33,895 nucleotides of DNA from Mannheimia sp041807705. GTDB lineage: Bacteria > Pseudomonadota > Gammaproteobacteria > Enterobacterales > Pasteurellaceae. Shown here one piece after another: positions 14,894 through 23,723 of this stretch. Positions within the stretch are counted from its first letter, which is position 1. Every line of letters starts with the position of its first letter. The stretch covers positions 1 through 33,895 of the forward strand of contig NZ_JBGTYY010000024.1 in the NCBI RefSeq assembly GCF_041807705.1. The letters run 5' to 3'. The notes beneath the pieces are model-generated. The model saw only the letters and a program-made list of their open reading frames with translations. It did not search any database and was not told where the DNA came from. Made by a program: the position numbers and the translations under genes.

Positions 14894-16468
14894 ATGCTTA
14901 GCAAATTAACCAAAACAACAGCGTGGTTTATCTACTTTGGCATTATTGCTCTTTATGGTTTTAGTTTATGGGCACTGGTCGGATATCAACAAAACAGTAC
15001 CTTAATTGCTAGTGTTGATGTGTTGAAAATTCTCGCTTATAGCTCGCTTCAGTCCACACTTTCTGCCGTAATTTCACTTATTTTAGGTGGTCTTTTGGCG
15101 AGATCTTTTTTCTACTTAGACTTTAAAGGCAAGCAATTACTTTATAAAACCATCTCTTTTGTTTGGGCATTACCGTCACTTGTGATTATTTTTGCCGTGA
15201 TTGGCGTATTCGGCAATTCAGGCTGGCTGGCACAATTTTTTCGCTCTTTAGGCTTGGAGTGGCAATTTAATTTATACGGCTTACACGGCATTATTATTGC
15301 TCACTGCTTATTTAATATTCCTTTTGTGATGAAGTATTACATCAGCGGATTAAACCTTATTCCAAGCAGCCGTTTTCAACTTGCCGCTCAATTAAATTTA
15401 AAAGGTTGGAATTTCATCAATATTGTAGAAATGCCCGTTATCAAAACCCTGTTTCCTTATATTTTTATGACGGTGTTTCTCGTCTGTTTTACTAGCTTTC
15501 CGATAGTATTAATGCTCGGCGGCAGCCCGAAATATAGCACGCTGGAAGTTGCTATTTATCAAGCGGTTACTTTTGAATTTGATTTTGCAAAAGCGATTAT
15601 CTTAATTGCCGTACAATTTGTTGTGGGCATTGGCTTACAATTTGTGATGAGCCGAATTTCTACCACCGCATTGAAAGAATTAAAACAACACCCCAACCGA
15701 GTAGAAATATGGAAACCAAAGCCAACAGGCTCGGCAAAATGGCTATTACAAGCGGTCATTTTTTTGCAAAGTTTTGCAATAATTCTACCGCTTGTAAGCG
15801 TAGTTTGGGCTGGAGTTGGCGTATCAAAATTCAGTGAGCGATTGCTCAACCCAGCATTATGGAAAGCAGCACAGTTCTCTTTGGTTTTAAGCCTGATTGC
15901 CTCTTTTGTCGTGATTGGCATTAGTTATCTAATTGCGTTAGAAGCCCGCCAACTGCTCTATAAAAAGGCCAAAATCGCTCACAGTATTTTAGGCAGCGTG
16001 GCGATTTATCCGTTATTGCTACCTATCTTTTTATTGTCAGTTGGGTTATTTATTTTATTGATGAACCAAAATCTCTCCACAACGGAACTGTTAATTTTAG
16101 TTGGTGTATGTAATGGCTTAACCTTACTGCCTTTTATCTACCCAATGCTCTTTTCAGCAATGTGGAACAGCCTAACCAGCCACGACAAACTGGCTCGTGG
16201 CTTAGGGCTAACAGGCTTTCAACGCTGGTGGATTGTGGAAAAAACGCAGCTAATTCAACCGCTTGCAACCGCTTTTGCATTAGCGATGCCCTCCAGTTTA
16301 GGCAGTTTTACCGTGATTGCCTTTTTTGGCAATCGGGATTTCAGCTCGCTGCCTTATTTGCTCTATCAACAACTTGGGAGCTATAGAACTGAAGATGCTG
16401 CTGTTACCGCATTGATATTAATGCTTTTCTCCTTGCTACCATTTTTATGTATAAAGGACAAAATATGA
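14894..16468 (+). CDS. thiP: Thiamine/thiamine pyrophosphate ABC transporter permease
   Basis: ThiP is the two-lobed inner-membrane channel of the ThiBPQ importer. The 524-residue protein is strongly hydrophobic, with about a dozen membrane segments in two related halves, the usual fused arrangement. The length is close to known ThiP (about 530). ThiQ follows with an ATGA start/stop overlap, which supports the assignment and translational coupling. The binding protein gene thiB, normally just upstream, is absent; ptsH on the other strand is there instead. An inverted pair of uptake signals (15750-15797) lies inside the gene over a membrane segment. Confidence 0.88.
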   Translation: MLSKLTKTTAWFIYFGIIALYGFSLWALVGYQQNSTLIASVDVLKILAYSSLQSTLSAVISLILGGLLARSFFYLDFKGKQLLYKTISFVWALPSLVIIFAVIGVFGNSGWLAQFFRSLGLEWQFNLYGLHGIIIAHCLFNIPFVMKYYISGLNLIPSSRFQLAAQLNLKGWNFINIVEMPVIKTLFPYIFMTVFLVCFTSFPIVLMLGGSPKYSTLEVAIYQAVTFEFDFAKAIILIAVQFVVGIGLQFVMSRISTTALKELKQHPNRVEIWKPKPTGSAKWLLQAVIFLQSFAIILPLVSVVWAGVGVSKFSERLLNPALWKAAQFSLVLSLIASFVVIGISYLIALEARQLLYKKAKIAHSILGSVAIYPLLLPIFLLSVGLFILLMNQNLSTTELLILVGVCNGLTLLPFIYPMLFSAMWNSLTSHDKLARGLGLTGFQRWWIVEKTQLIQPLATAFALAMPSSLGSFTVIAFFGNRDFSSLPYLLYQQLGSYRTEDAAVTALILMLFSLLPFLCIKDKI

Positions 16469-17106
16469 TCGAACTTGATCTTCACTTTACTTATGAACAG
16501 ATGAAAATGCACTTCAAACTTTCTGCCAATAAAGGCGAACGCATTGCGGTTGTTGGCGAAAGTGGAGCAGGCAAAAGCACATTACTCAACTTAATTGCAG
16601 GATTTGAGAAAGCCGAAAAAGGCGAATTATTGTTAAATCAAGAACAACATACTCACACTGACGTGGCACAACGCCCTGTTTCGATGCTGTTCCAAGATAA
16701 CAATATTTTTCCGCATTTAACGGTAGAACAAAATATTGGCTTAGCCCTTGTGCCAAGCCTCTCACTGAATGCAGAACAAAAATCACAAGTCAAACAAATT
16801 GCCACTCAAATGGGGATTGAAGAATCTTTACACCGCCAAGCGGATCAACTTTCAGGCGGACAAAAACAGCGTGTTGCCCTTGCTCGCACACTGTTGCGTG
16901 ATAAGCCAATTCTATTGCTAGACGAACCTTTCTCCGCCCTCGACCCAAAACGCCGAGAAGAATTACAACACATCGTGCTGGATATTTGCCAAAGCCGTCA
17001 TCTCACACTTTTAATGGTAACGCACCAATTAGAGGAAAGTTTATTTTTGTTTAATCGGGTGATTACGGTTGATGACGGAAAGGTTATTTCCGATCAAAAA
17101 ATTTAA
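16465..17106 (+). CDS. thiQ: Thiamine ABC transporter ATP-binding protein
   Basis: ThiQ powers thiamine import by ATP hydrolysis at the inner face of the membrane. The ATG at 16465 overlaps the thiP stop by four bases (ATGA) and follows AAAGGA, so I prefer it to the frame start at 16447. The 213-residue protein has Walker A GESGAGKST at 31-39, a Q-loop in MLFQDNNIFPH, the signature LSGGQKQR and Walker B ILLLDEPFSALD, followed by the switch histidine in VTHQLEE. All catalytic residues are present. It is slightly shorter than enteric ThiQ. Confidence 0.92.
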   Translation: MIELDLHFTYEQMKMHFKLSANKGERIAVVGESGAGKSTLLNLIAGFEKAEKGELLLNQEQHTHTDVAQRPVSMLFQDNNIFPHLTVEQNIGLALVPSLSLNAEQKSQVKQIATQMGIEESLHRQADQLSGGQKQRVALARTLLRDKPILLLDEPFSALDPKRREELQHIVLDICQSRHLTLLMVTHQLEESLFLFNRVITVDDGKVISDQKI

Positions 17107-17117
17107 ACCTCATCGGT

Positions 17118-17141
17118 AGGGGCGAAAAATTTTTCACCCCT
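17118..17141. repeat. Palindrome after thiQ, terminator-like
   Basis: AGGGGCGAAAAA (17118-17129) pairs with TTTTTCACCCCT (17130-17141) with one mismatch. It lies 12 bases after the thiQ stop and could end that transcript. Its GGGGCGAAAAATTTTTC style resembles a palindrome I have seen dispersed in several bacterial genomes. Confidence 0.6.
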
Positions 17142-17287
17142 TGTGTCTCTTAATATCAAGTAACATAAAATCTCAGAGTAAGATATTGTAGATGCTACGT
17201 ATATCAACCTTGGGGAATTTAAGCGTAATGCAAAATAAGTTGAAACTGAGGAGGATACCTCATTTTATATTCTAAAACTGTGAAATA

Positions 17288-18622
17288 TTAGATTAACACA
17301 TTCGCGATTGTAATACCGACAATACAAGCTGTAATTACACCCACTAAACCCGGAGCCATAAAGCTGTGGTTAAAGTAGTATTTACCGATTTTAGTTGTTC
17401 CTGTTACGTCAAAGTTCACGGTTGCGATATCAGACGGATAGTTTGGAATAAAGAAGTAAGCATAAGTTGCCGGCATTAACCCCACTAATAATGGTGCAGG
17501 TAAGCCCATTGCAATACCTACCGGTAATAACATTTTCGCCGTTACTGCTTGGCTGTTTACCACCACAGACACTGCAAACATAGCAAAAGCGAACGTCCAA
17601 GGTTGAGCTTGAACCATCTCCATTACACCTGCTTTAAAGGCTGGCATTGCGTAGGTAAAGTAGGTATCACTCATCCACGCAATACCAAAAATTGCAATTG
17701 CTGCCACCATTCCTGATTTAAACACTACGCCATTCGGCACTTTTTTCGGGTCGGTTTTCGTTAAAATCAAGATTAAACCACCAAAGGTCAGCATTACAAT
17801 TTGGATAATCTGATCCATACCTGCTATTTTGCCTGTTGCCGCAACTGTTGGCTTAATGCTTGGGATCATTGCGATAATCACAATAGTTGCAATCGCTGCT
17901 AAGAATAGGTAAACCGAGTTTTTCGCACTTGCGGGTAATTGTTCATCTAATGATGTTGCACTGGTTTGCTCAATTTGTTTACGCAATTCTGGGGCTTGCA
18001 TACGGCGTTGATATTCAGGATCGTCCTCAAGCTCTTTACCACGACGTAAGCTATATAAAGACATCGCAATCACACCACAGAAGGTTGCGGTAATAGTTAC
18101 TCCTACTACATTTAAAAGCGTAACGCCTTCAAAGCCCGGTAACTTGGTAATTTCTGTTAAGTAGTAAGCAACCGCTGCAGATAACGGGCTACCTGTAATT
18201 CCTAATTGAGAGGCGACAGATGCCGCTGCCATCGGACGTTCCGGTCTTATTTTATTTTTTAAGGCAATATCGCCGATAATCGGCATAATTGAGTAAACAG
18301 AATGCCCTGTACCGAGCATTAAAGTCATTACATAGGTAACAATTGGGCCTAAGAAAGTAATGCGTTTAGGGTTGTTGCGTAAAATGCGTTCTGCAATCTG
18401 CAACATAAATTTCAAACCGCCAGCCGCTTCTAAAATAGATGCACAGGTTACAACGGCTAAAATCACTAACATAACGCTAATTGGCGGTGCAGAAAGCGGC
18501 ATTCCTAAGAAGAAAACTTCAACGAATAAGCCGATACCGGAAACTACCCCTAAACCGATACCACCAAAGCGGCTACCTGCGTATAAAAAGGCTAATAAAA
18601 GCAAAAATTCTGCATAAAGCAT
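17288..18622 (-). CDS. dcuB: Anaerobic C4-dicarboxylate transporter (DcuA/DcuB family)
   Basis: Dcu carriers exchange fumarate, malate or aspartate for succinate during fumarate respiration. The 444-residue protein has about ten or more membrane segments and the family blocks LILEAAGGLKFMLQIAERILR-like near residue 65 and MLGTGHSVYSIMPII near 102. Length and sequence suit DcuB better than DcuA, but the subtype is not certain. The start at 18622 follows GAGGTTCTT. The promoter carries an FNR-type site at class II spacing, which fits anaerobic induction. Confidence 0.9.
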   Translation of the reverse strand: MLYAEFLLLLAFLYAGSRFGGIGLGVVSGIGLFVEVFFLGMPLSAPPISVMLVILAVVTCASILEAAGGLKFMLQIAERILRNNPKRITFLGPIVTYVMTLMLGTGHSVYSIMPIIGDIALKNKIRPERPMAAASVASQLGITGSPLSAAVAYYLTEITKLPGFEGVTLLNVVGVTITATFCGVIAMSLYSLRRGKELEDDPEYQRRMQAPELRKQIEQTSATSLDEQLPASAKNSVYLFLAAIATIVIIAMIPSIKPTVAATGKIAGMDQIIQIVMLTFGGLILILTKTDPKKVPNGVVFKSGMVAAIAIFGIAWMSDTYFTYAMPAFKAGVMEMVQAQPWTFAFAMFAVSVVVNSQAVTAKMLLPVGIAMGLPAPLLVGLMPATYAYFFIPNYPSDIATVNFDVTGTTKIGKYYFNHSFMAPGLVGVITACIVGITIANVLI

Positions 18623-18656
18623 AAGAACCTCAATTTAAAAATAATCACTGGAAATA

Positions 18657-18697
18657 AGTATACTTGAATTATTTTTTTAAACTTTGAAATAAATCAA
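18657..18697 (-). promoter_or_regulatory. FNR-type promoter of dcuB
   Basis: TTGAAATAAATCAA (18684-18697; the minus strand reads TTGATTTATTTCAA) matches the FNR consensus TTGAT-N4-ATCAA at nine of ten positions. The -10 hexamer TATACT lies at 18662-18657, placing the start of transcription near 18650. The site is then centred about 41 bases upstream, the classic class II activator position. Confidence 0.75.
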
Positions 18698-18785
18698 AAA
18701 TAACTAACTCTAAAGAGGTGGTTTGATGAAAAGTTGTTCTATTTTTTAGAAAAACGGATTACTCCGCACTTAATTACACTCTTAC

Positions 18786-18814
18786 TTGAAGGCAAACGGT
18801 TGCTCTGATAGAAT
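18786..18814 (+). promoter_or_regulatory. Promoter of the PhzF-family gene
   Basis: TTGAAG (18786-18791) and TAGAAT (18809-18814) are separated by 17 bases, with transcription starting near 18821, inside the first ArgR box. Confidence 0.6.
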
Positions 18815-18816
18815 TT

Positions 18817-18855
18817 GCGGAACAAAAATTTAACTAAAATGAATAATTATTCATT
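18817..18855. promoter_or_regulatory. Pair of ArgR boxes ahead of the PhzF-family gene
   Basis: The core TGAATAATTATTCA (18840-18853) is a perfect match to the ARG-box consensus TGAATWWWWATTCA, and the flanking bases fit too. A second, weaker box (core 18819-18832, about 11 of 14 matches) is centred exactly 21 bp upstream, the standard spacing for ArgR hexamer binding. The pair covers the predicted transcription start, so repression by ArgR with arginine is expected. Confidence 0.75.
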
Positions 18856-18866
18856 TCTAAGGCGTT

Positions 18867-19706
18867 ATGAAAAGCTACTCTTACTCATTAATTAATGTTT
18901 TTGCACCAAGCCATTTTGGTGGCAATCCGCTTGCGGTATTTTATGAAGCAGATGGATTAGATGACAGCCAAATGCAGCTTATCGCCCGTCAGTATAACCT
19001 TTCAGAAGTGGTTTTTGTTCAATCTTCCAGCCATTTACAAGCGGTCAAAAAGCTTAAAATTTTTACGCCTGATTATGAAATGCCCTTTGCCGGACACCCA
19101 ACGATTGGTGCGGCTTTCGTTTTACATTCGCAACTCAATCTGCCTGATGAATATATTCTTGAAACCAATGCAGGTTTGGTGGAAATTCAGCACCAAAATA
19201 ATAATATTAGCTTTGCTTTAAAAAACGGAGTAAAAGCAGCAAATGCACCACTAAGCTGTGCGGAATGTGCAGGTATTTTAGGACTTGAAATTGCCGATAT
19301 CGCCTCTGAACCTTGCTATGTCAATACGGGCGTAGAGCAGCTATTAGTTGAGCTATCTTCCCGACAAGCGGTCGAAAATTGCAAAATAAATGCAAATTTT
19401 TTTGTGGGCAATGCTTTTATTAAAGATAGCTTCTATGTTTGGCATAGAACAGAAAATAACGTAAAAGCCCGTCTATTTTTTACTTCACAAGGTGCGGTAG
19501 TGGAAGATCCGGGAACAGGATCGGCAGCGGCAAATTTGGGTGGTTGGCATATTGCAAAAGAGCTAACGCCATTGAATGTATCCATTTCTCAAGGCGATGA
19601 GATAAACAGACCGAATCGCCTATCCTTAACCGTTGATGAGCAAAATACGATCTTTGTTGGTGGGAATACAATTTTAGTAGGCAAAGGGGAATTTTATTTA
19701 CCGTAA
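18867..19706 (+). CDS. PhzF-family isomerase-like protein
   Basis: A 279-residue cytosolic protein of the PhzF/diaminopimelate-epimerase fold. It has the family blocks GGNPLAVF at 18-25, the catalytic-type glutamate at 47 (YNLSEVVFV), MPFAGHPTIGAA in the first half and EDPGTGSAAANLGG in the second. Most such proteins have no known substrate; despite the name there is no sign of phenazine synthesis here. The ArgR boxes over its promoter and the adjacent argF point to a role in the metabolism of arginine or a related amino acid. argF starts 84 bases after its stop with its own promoter. Confidence 0.88.
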   Translation: MKSYSYSLINVFAPSHFGGNPLAVFYEADGLDDSQMQLIARQYNLSEVVFVQSSSHLQAVKKLKIFTPDYEMPFAGHPTIGAAFVLHSQLNLPDEYILETNAGLVEIQHQNNNISFALKNGVKAANAPLSCAECAGILGLEIADIASEPCYVNTGVEQLLVELSSRQAVENCKINANFFVGNAFIKDSFYVWHRTENNVKARLFFTSQGAVVEDPGTGSAAANLGGWHIAKELTPLNVSISQGDEINRPNRLSLTVDEQNTIFVGGNTILVGKGEFYLP

Positions 19707-19716
19707 AATTTAAACT

Positions 19717-19766
19717 TTGCTTGATGTTTTGTATTTTTATACAATAATTATGCATAATTAATTGTT
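19717..19766 (+). promoter_or_regulatory. argF promoter with paired ArgR boxes
   Basis: TTGCTT (19717-19722) and TACAAT (19740-19745), 17 bases apart, form a promoter. The box TGTATTTTTATACA (19730-19743) matches the ArgR consensus at 12 of 14 positions. A second box (19751-19764, about 10 of 14) is centred 21 bp downstream. The first covers the -10 element, as expected for repression. Confidence 0.7.
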
Positions 19767-19790
19767 TTAATGTTTACAGGGAGAAACAAA

Positions 19791-20795
19791 ATGACACCTA
19801 ACCTAAAAAACAGACATCTACTGAGTTTAGTAAACCATACTAAGCAGGAAATTCTTTTCCTCGTAGATTTAGCCCGTGATTTAAAGCGTGCGAAATATGC
19901 GGGTACGGAGGAGCAAAAGCTAAAAGGCAAGAACATTATTCTTGTTTTTGAAAAATCTTCAACCCGCACCCGTTGTGCTTTTGAAGTGGCTGCTTACGAT
20001 CAAGGGGCTCACGTTACTTATATTGATTCCACTTCTTCGCAAATCAGACACAAAGAATCGATGAAAGATACGGCTCGTGTGTTAGGTAGAATGTATGATG
20101 CAATTCAATACCGTGGTTACAAGCAGTCTGTGGTACAAGAATTGGCAGATTATGCCGGTGTGCCGGTTTTTAACGGCTTAACAGATGAATTTCACCCAAC
20201 CCAAATGCTTGCCGATGTATTAACGATGACTGAACACTGCGAAAAACCACTAGAGCAAATCAGTTATGTATATATTGGCGATGCCCGCAATAATATGGGA
20301 AATTCACATTTACTCATTGGGGCAAAATTAGGTATGGATGTGCGTATCTGTGCACCCAAATCTTTATTGCCTGAAGAGTCTTTAGTGGAAATGTGCAAAA
20401 AATTTGCGGAGGAATCCGGGGCAAGAATTACCTTAACCGATAATATTGAAACCGCAGTTAAAGGCGTTGATTTTATTCATACCGATGTGTGGGTTTCAAT
20501 GGGTGAGCCATTAGAAAGCTGGGGAGAGCGTATTGATATGCTAATGCCTTACCGAGTAACCCCTGAATTAATGAAAGCAACCGGCAATCCTGATGTAAAA
20601 TTTATGCACTGCTTGCCGGCATTCCACAATACCGAAACGACCGTGGGTGCATCAATTGCCGAAAAATACCCTGCTCTTTCAAATGGCATTGAAGTAACTG
20701 ATGAGGTATTTGAATCTCCGGCTAATATTGCCTTTGAACAATCTGAAAATCGAATGCACACCATTAAAGCAGTAATGGTTGCAAGTCTTGCCTAA
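19791..20795 (+). CDS. argF: Ornithine carbamoyltransferase
   Basis: This enzyme joins ornithine and carbamoyl phosphate to make citrulline in arginine synthesis. From the ATG at 19791, preceded by AGGGAGAAAC, it has 334 residues. The carbamoyl-phosphate motif SSTRTR is at 56-61, HPTQ near 139, the ornithine-loop VSMGE near 240, and HCLP near 277. The catabolic form (ArcB) is very similar, but ArgR boxes and the absence of arcA or arcC nearby favour the biosynthetic role. A strong terminator follows. Confidence 0.93.
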   Translation: MTPNLKNRHLLSLVNHTKQEILFLVDLARDLKRAKYAGTEEQKLKGKNIILVFEKSSTRTRCAFEVAAYDQGAHVTYIDSTSSQIRHKESMKDTARVLGRMYDAIQYRGYKQSVVQELADYAGVPVFNGLTDEFHPTQMLADVLTMTEHCEKPLEQISYVYIGDARNNMGNSHLLIGAKLGMDVRICAPKSLLPEESLVEMCKKFAEESGARITLTDNIETAVKGVDFIHTDVWVSMGEPLESWGERIDMLMPYRVTPELMKATGNPDVKFMHCLPAFHNTETTVGASIAEKYPALSNGIEVTDEVFESPANIAFEQSENRMHTIKAVMVASLA

Positions 20796-20808
20796 TTGAA
20801 ATTAAAAA

Positions 20809-20837
20809 CGGATTATTAAAAAATAATCCGCTTTTTT
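20809..20837. terminator. Two-way terminator after argF
   Basis: CGGATTATT (20809-20817) pairs with AATAATCCG (20822-20830) around a four-base loop, followed by CTTTTTT on plus and an A run on the other side. It separates the convergent argF and DUF4153 genes. Confidence 0.9.
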
Positions 20838-20838
20838 G

Positions 20839-22614
20839 TTATTTCAACATCAAATATTTCATTGCAAATCTATCTACCACATAGCCCACATCATCTTCAA
20901 AGAGGAGTTGAATATCATTGAGCGATAGCACTGCATTACCTAAATCAATGTTAAGCAGATCTGATTTTATGTTTTCCAATACGTCATCTTGATGTGTTTG
21001 GGTAATGTCTAAATTATGCTTAGCGAAAATTTTTCGTACTTCATCGTCTATATTAAATTGAATTTCCGGCTCAATACCTTTAAAGGCGATGATGAACTCC
21101 TTCGGTGCTTCTATTTCATCACAGGCTTGGGTAATTTCGGTATAATTATCAGCATTAAATTCATTATTGGTGAAATCATAACCTTGATAGATTAATGTTT
21201 GGCATTGAGTTCTATCATCTTCGGTGCTTCGAGTATAAATATGGCTTGGGCGATAAAACCGTTTCTCCAAAACAATAAACTCTTTCGCGTTTTCCATATC
21301 GGCTTTGGTTAAACGAATAGGATTGCGATTAGTCGTTTCAAAGATGCGTGGGCTATTATAATCTTTCTCGCTAATCAATTCATAAGCGGATTCAATACCA
21401 TATTTTTCTTTAAATTGTTCAAAACGAAGTTCTCTTGCAACATAGCTTAGCATTGAATTAAATCGTTCAATTTCAGCACGGTTATCGCCTAGTGATTGTT
21501 TATGTTTAAATACGGCTTCTTTGCTGATTTTATTATTCTCATCAAGCAAATTATGTTCACTCAAATAGTTATCTAAACGCTGGGTTTGGTCTTCAATCGC
21601 TATTTTTTGTGGGTCTAAAACAAAGACTGAAATTAAAATAACCACAATCGAAACCGCAGAGAATAAGCGGTATTGGGCAAAACGTTTCGTGAGTAATAAG
21701 CCATAGCAGATAGTTAGGGTTATCGCCCCAATCACTAAATAAATACGGGCTTCAGTTAAGCCGTAATTGCTTAGGCGAATGTAGATGGCATACCACACCA
21801 AAGCGAGTGGCAATAAGGCGAAATAAACATAGTAGCGGTAGAACCATTGCCATTTTGCATTTTTTAGCAATAATTGAACCGCTTGTATTAATAAGCCAAT
21901 GGTTAAATAAGGGAAGGCTACGTTTGCCACCACGCCGTTTGGCATTTCACCCCTGATGATAATATAAACCACATAGGCATAAATAATGGTGGTATAGATA
22001 ATTAACGCCGGTGATAAAATCCAGTTCAGCAACATTTCACCAATGTTATTTAAATATCTATCTGTGGTTGCATTTTGCTGTTCAAGTGTTAGAAACAGTA
22101 CAGGGAATGCCCAAAATCCAGCAAAAATACCAAACCGTTCAAAGATAGGGCTGCTATACACTTCAATATTGAATAAAGCGATAATTGCAATGGTAATGCA
22201 GCTCAATATTCCCCAAATAATCATTGCTAGCGTCCCAGCAAAGATTATATTGATTAATTTGTTCGACATTTCATCAATAAATTTGCGATTATCTTTATGC
22301 CAATATTGGCTGATTAAGCAAATAAATGCACAGAGAGTGACCGCCCAATAACGGGAATCGCCCAGTAAATTTATATTGATTTTATGATGGAAGAAAGCGA
22401 CTGCAATCGGAATGGGTGCAAGTAGCCAATATACTTTGCTGTTACGCATAAGATACAATAACACAAAGCAGAGAGGGAAAAGTGCAATGAACTCATTATA
22501 ACTTGGGTTGTTAATTAAGAAAAAGGCAACATAAGTAACAGATAGAATTTCTAGCGGGTGTTGAATAATAGTATGCCTAACCATTGATTTAAAACGTTGT
22601 AGTTTGATGAACAT
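20839..22614 (-). CDS. DUF4153-type multi-pass membrane protein
   Basis: A 591-residue protein of unknown function. I start it at the ATG 22614, which follows AGGAG, rather than the TTG at 22629. The first 360 or so residues hold about a dozen hydrophobic segments. From about 365 onward the protein is soluble and charged, with one cysteine pair in the TQCQTLIYQ/ITQACDEI region. This plan resembles the DUF4153 family of predicted inner-membrane proteins. No enzyme motif is visible. It stands alone between argF and corA. I am fairly sure it is a real gene, less sure of the family name. Confidence 0.75.
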   Translation of the reverse strand: MFIKLQRFKSMVRHTIIQHPLEILSVTYVAFFLINNPSYNEFIALFPLCFVLLYLMRNSKVYWLLAPIPIAVAFFHHKININLLGDSRYWAVTLCAFICLISQYWHKDNRKFIDEMSNKLINIIFAGTLAMIIWGILSCITIAIIALFNIEVYSSPIFERFGIFAGFWAFPVLFLTLEQQNATTDRYLNNIGEMLLNWILSPALIIYTTIIYAYVVYIIIRGEMPNGVVANVAFPYLTIGLLIQAVQLLLKNAKWQWFYRYYVYFALLPLALVWYAIYIRLSNYGLTEARIYLVIGAITLTICYGLLLTKRFAQYRLFSAVSIVVILISVFVLDPQKIAIEDQTQRLDNYLSEHNLLDENNKISKEAVFKHKQSLGDNRAEIERFNSMLSYVARELRFEQFKEKYGIESAYELISEKDYNSPRIFETTNRNPIRLTKADMENAKEFIVLEKRFYRPSHIYTRSTEDDRTQCQTLIYQGYDFTNNEFNADNYTEITQACDEIEAPKEFIIAFKGIEPEIQFNIDDEVRKIFAKHNLDITQTHQDDVLENIKSDLLNIDLGNAVLSLNDIQLLFEDDVGYVVDRFAMKYLMLK

Positions 22615-22709
22615 CAGTGTCTCCTGCAAGTAAAATTATCATAGTATCTCAAATCTTTTCAAAATAAAGCTGGCTTAGCTTATTAGGCTAGATTACCTTT
22701 ATTAAAAAT

Positions 22710-23663
22710 CTATAACCAGCCTTTACGCTTAAAGTAAATATAAGGTGTTGCCGCTGCTACAATCATCAAGCCAATTGCCATAGGATAGCCATATTTAAAC
22801 TGTAATTCGGGCATAAATTCAAAGTTCATCCCGTAAGTAGAGGCAACTAACGTGGCAGGTAGGAACATCACAGACACCACTGAGAAGAATTTCATAATAC
22901 GGTTCTGCTCAATATTGATATAACCCATTGCTGCTTGCATTAAAAAATTCACTTTCTGAAACAGAGATTCATTATGCGGTTGGAGTGATTCAATATCTCG
23001 CATAATATCCCGTGCTTGTTCAAGCTGATTATTTGGTAAACGAGTTTTACGCAGGAGGAAACTTAACGCACGCTGCGTATCCATCAAACATAAGCGCACT
23101 TTTGAACTGGCATCTTCATATTCTGTTAAGCGAGAAAGAGCATCATTAAAGCGATCTTGCTCGTGTTTTCCATCTAACACCACGCGGCTTAATTTTTCTA
23201 AATCCGCATAAACTTCTTCAATCACATCAGCAAGCTGCTCGATTTTGGTTTCAAATAAATCCAGCAATAATTCATAGGCGTTGCTATCAATTAATTTCTC
23301 ACGGCGTGAACGCATTCGGTATAAACGAAATGCAGGCAAATCCCGATCACGCAAGGTAAACAAACGCCCATCACGAATGGTAAAGGCAACGGTTGCAATG
23401 TCTGCATAATCATCGTCATCTAAACAGTAGAAGAAAGAGTGTAAGTGTAAGCCGTCTTCATCTTCAAAAAAGCGGGCAGAAGCCTCTAAGTCTTCTAATT
23501 CACGTTCTTCGGCAAGGGTTTGATCTAAACGGGTCTCTAGAACACTACGTTCGGCTTCGGTTGGATCGACCAAGTCAATCCAAATAGCATCATTTAATAG
23601 TGTAGGGTTTGTTTCGTCCACGCTGACTAAGCGTGCGTTATCCAGTCCAAAAGCACGAATCAT
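22710..23663 (-). CDS. corA: Magnesium/cobalt transporter CorA
   Basis: CorA is a homopentameric inner-membrane channel for Mg2+, also passing Co2+ and Ni2+. The 317-residue protein has the usual large acidic, helical cytosolic domain (residues 1-250), then two membrane helices with the selectivity motif YGMNF between them near residue 280, and a short basic tail ending FKRKGWL. All typical features are intact. It is transcribed alone from a leader with competing hairpins that may control it. Confidence 0.96.
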   Translation of the reverse strand: MIRAFGLDNARLVSVDETNPTLLNDAIWIDLVDPTEAERSVLETRLDQTLAEERELEDLEASARFFEDEDGLHLHSFFYCLDDDDYADIATVAFTIRDGRLFTLRDRDLPAFRLYRMRSRREKLIDSNAYELLLDLFETKIEQLADVIEEVYADLEKLSRVVLDGKHEQDRFNDALSRLTEYEDASSKVRLCLMDTQRALSFLLRKTRLPNNQLEQARDIMRDIESLQPHNESLFQKVNFLMQAAMGYINIEQNRIMKFFSVVSVMFLPATLVASTYGMNFEFMPELQFKYGYPMAIGLMIVAAATPYIYFKRKGWL

Positions 23664-23723
23664 ATTAAGCTCCGAATGGTTAGGAGGCTTGGAACAAAAA
23701 GGAACAAAGATACTAGGCGAGCA

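Noticed and set aside
18721..18749. Seven-codon frame with a good ribosome binding site between dcuB and the PhzF-family gene
   Set aside because: It lies upstream of the promoter predicted for the PhzF-family gene, so it would not be in that transcript; it is too short to support.
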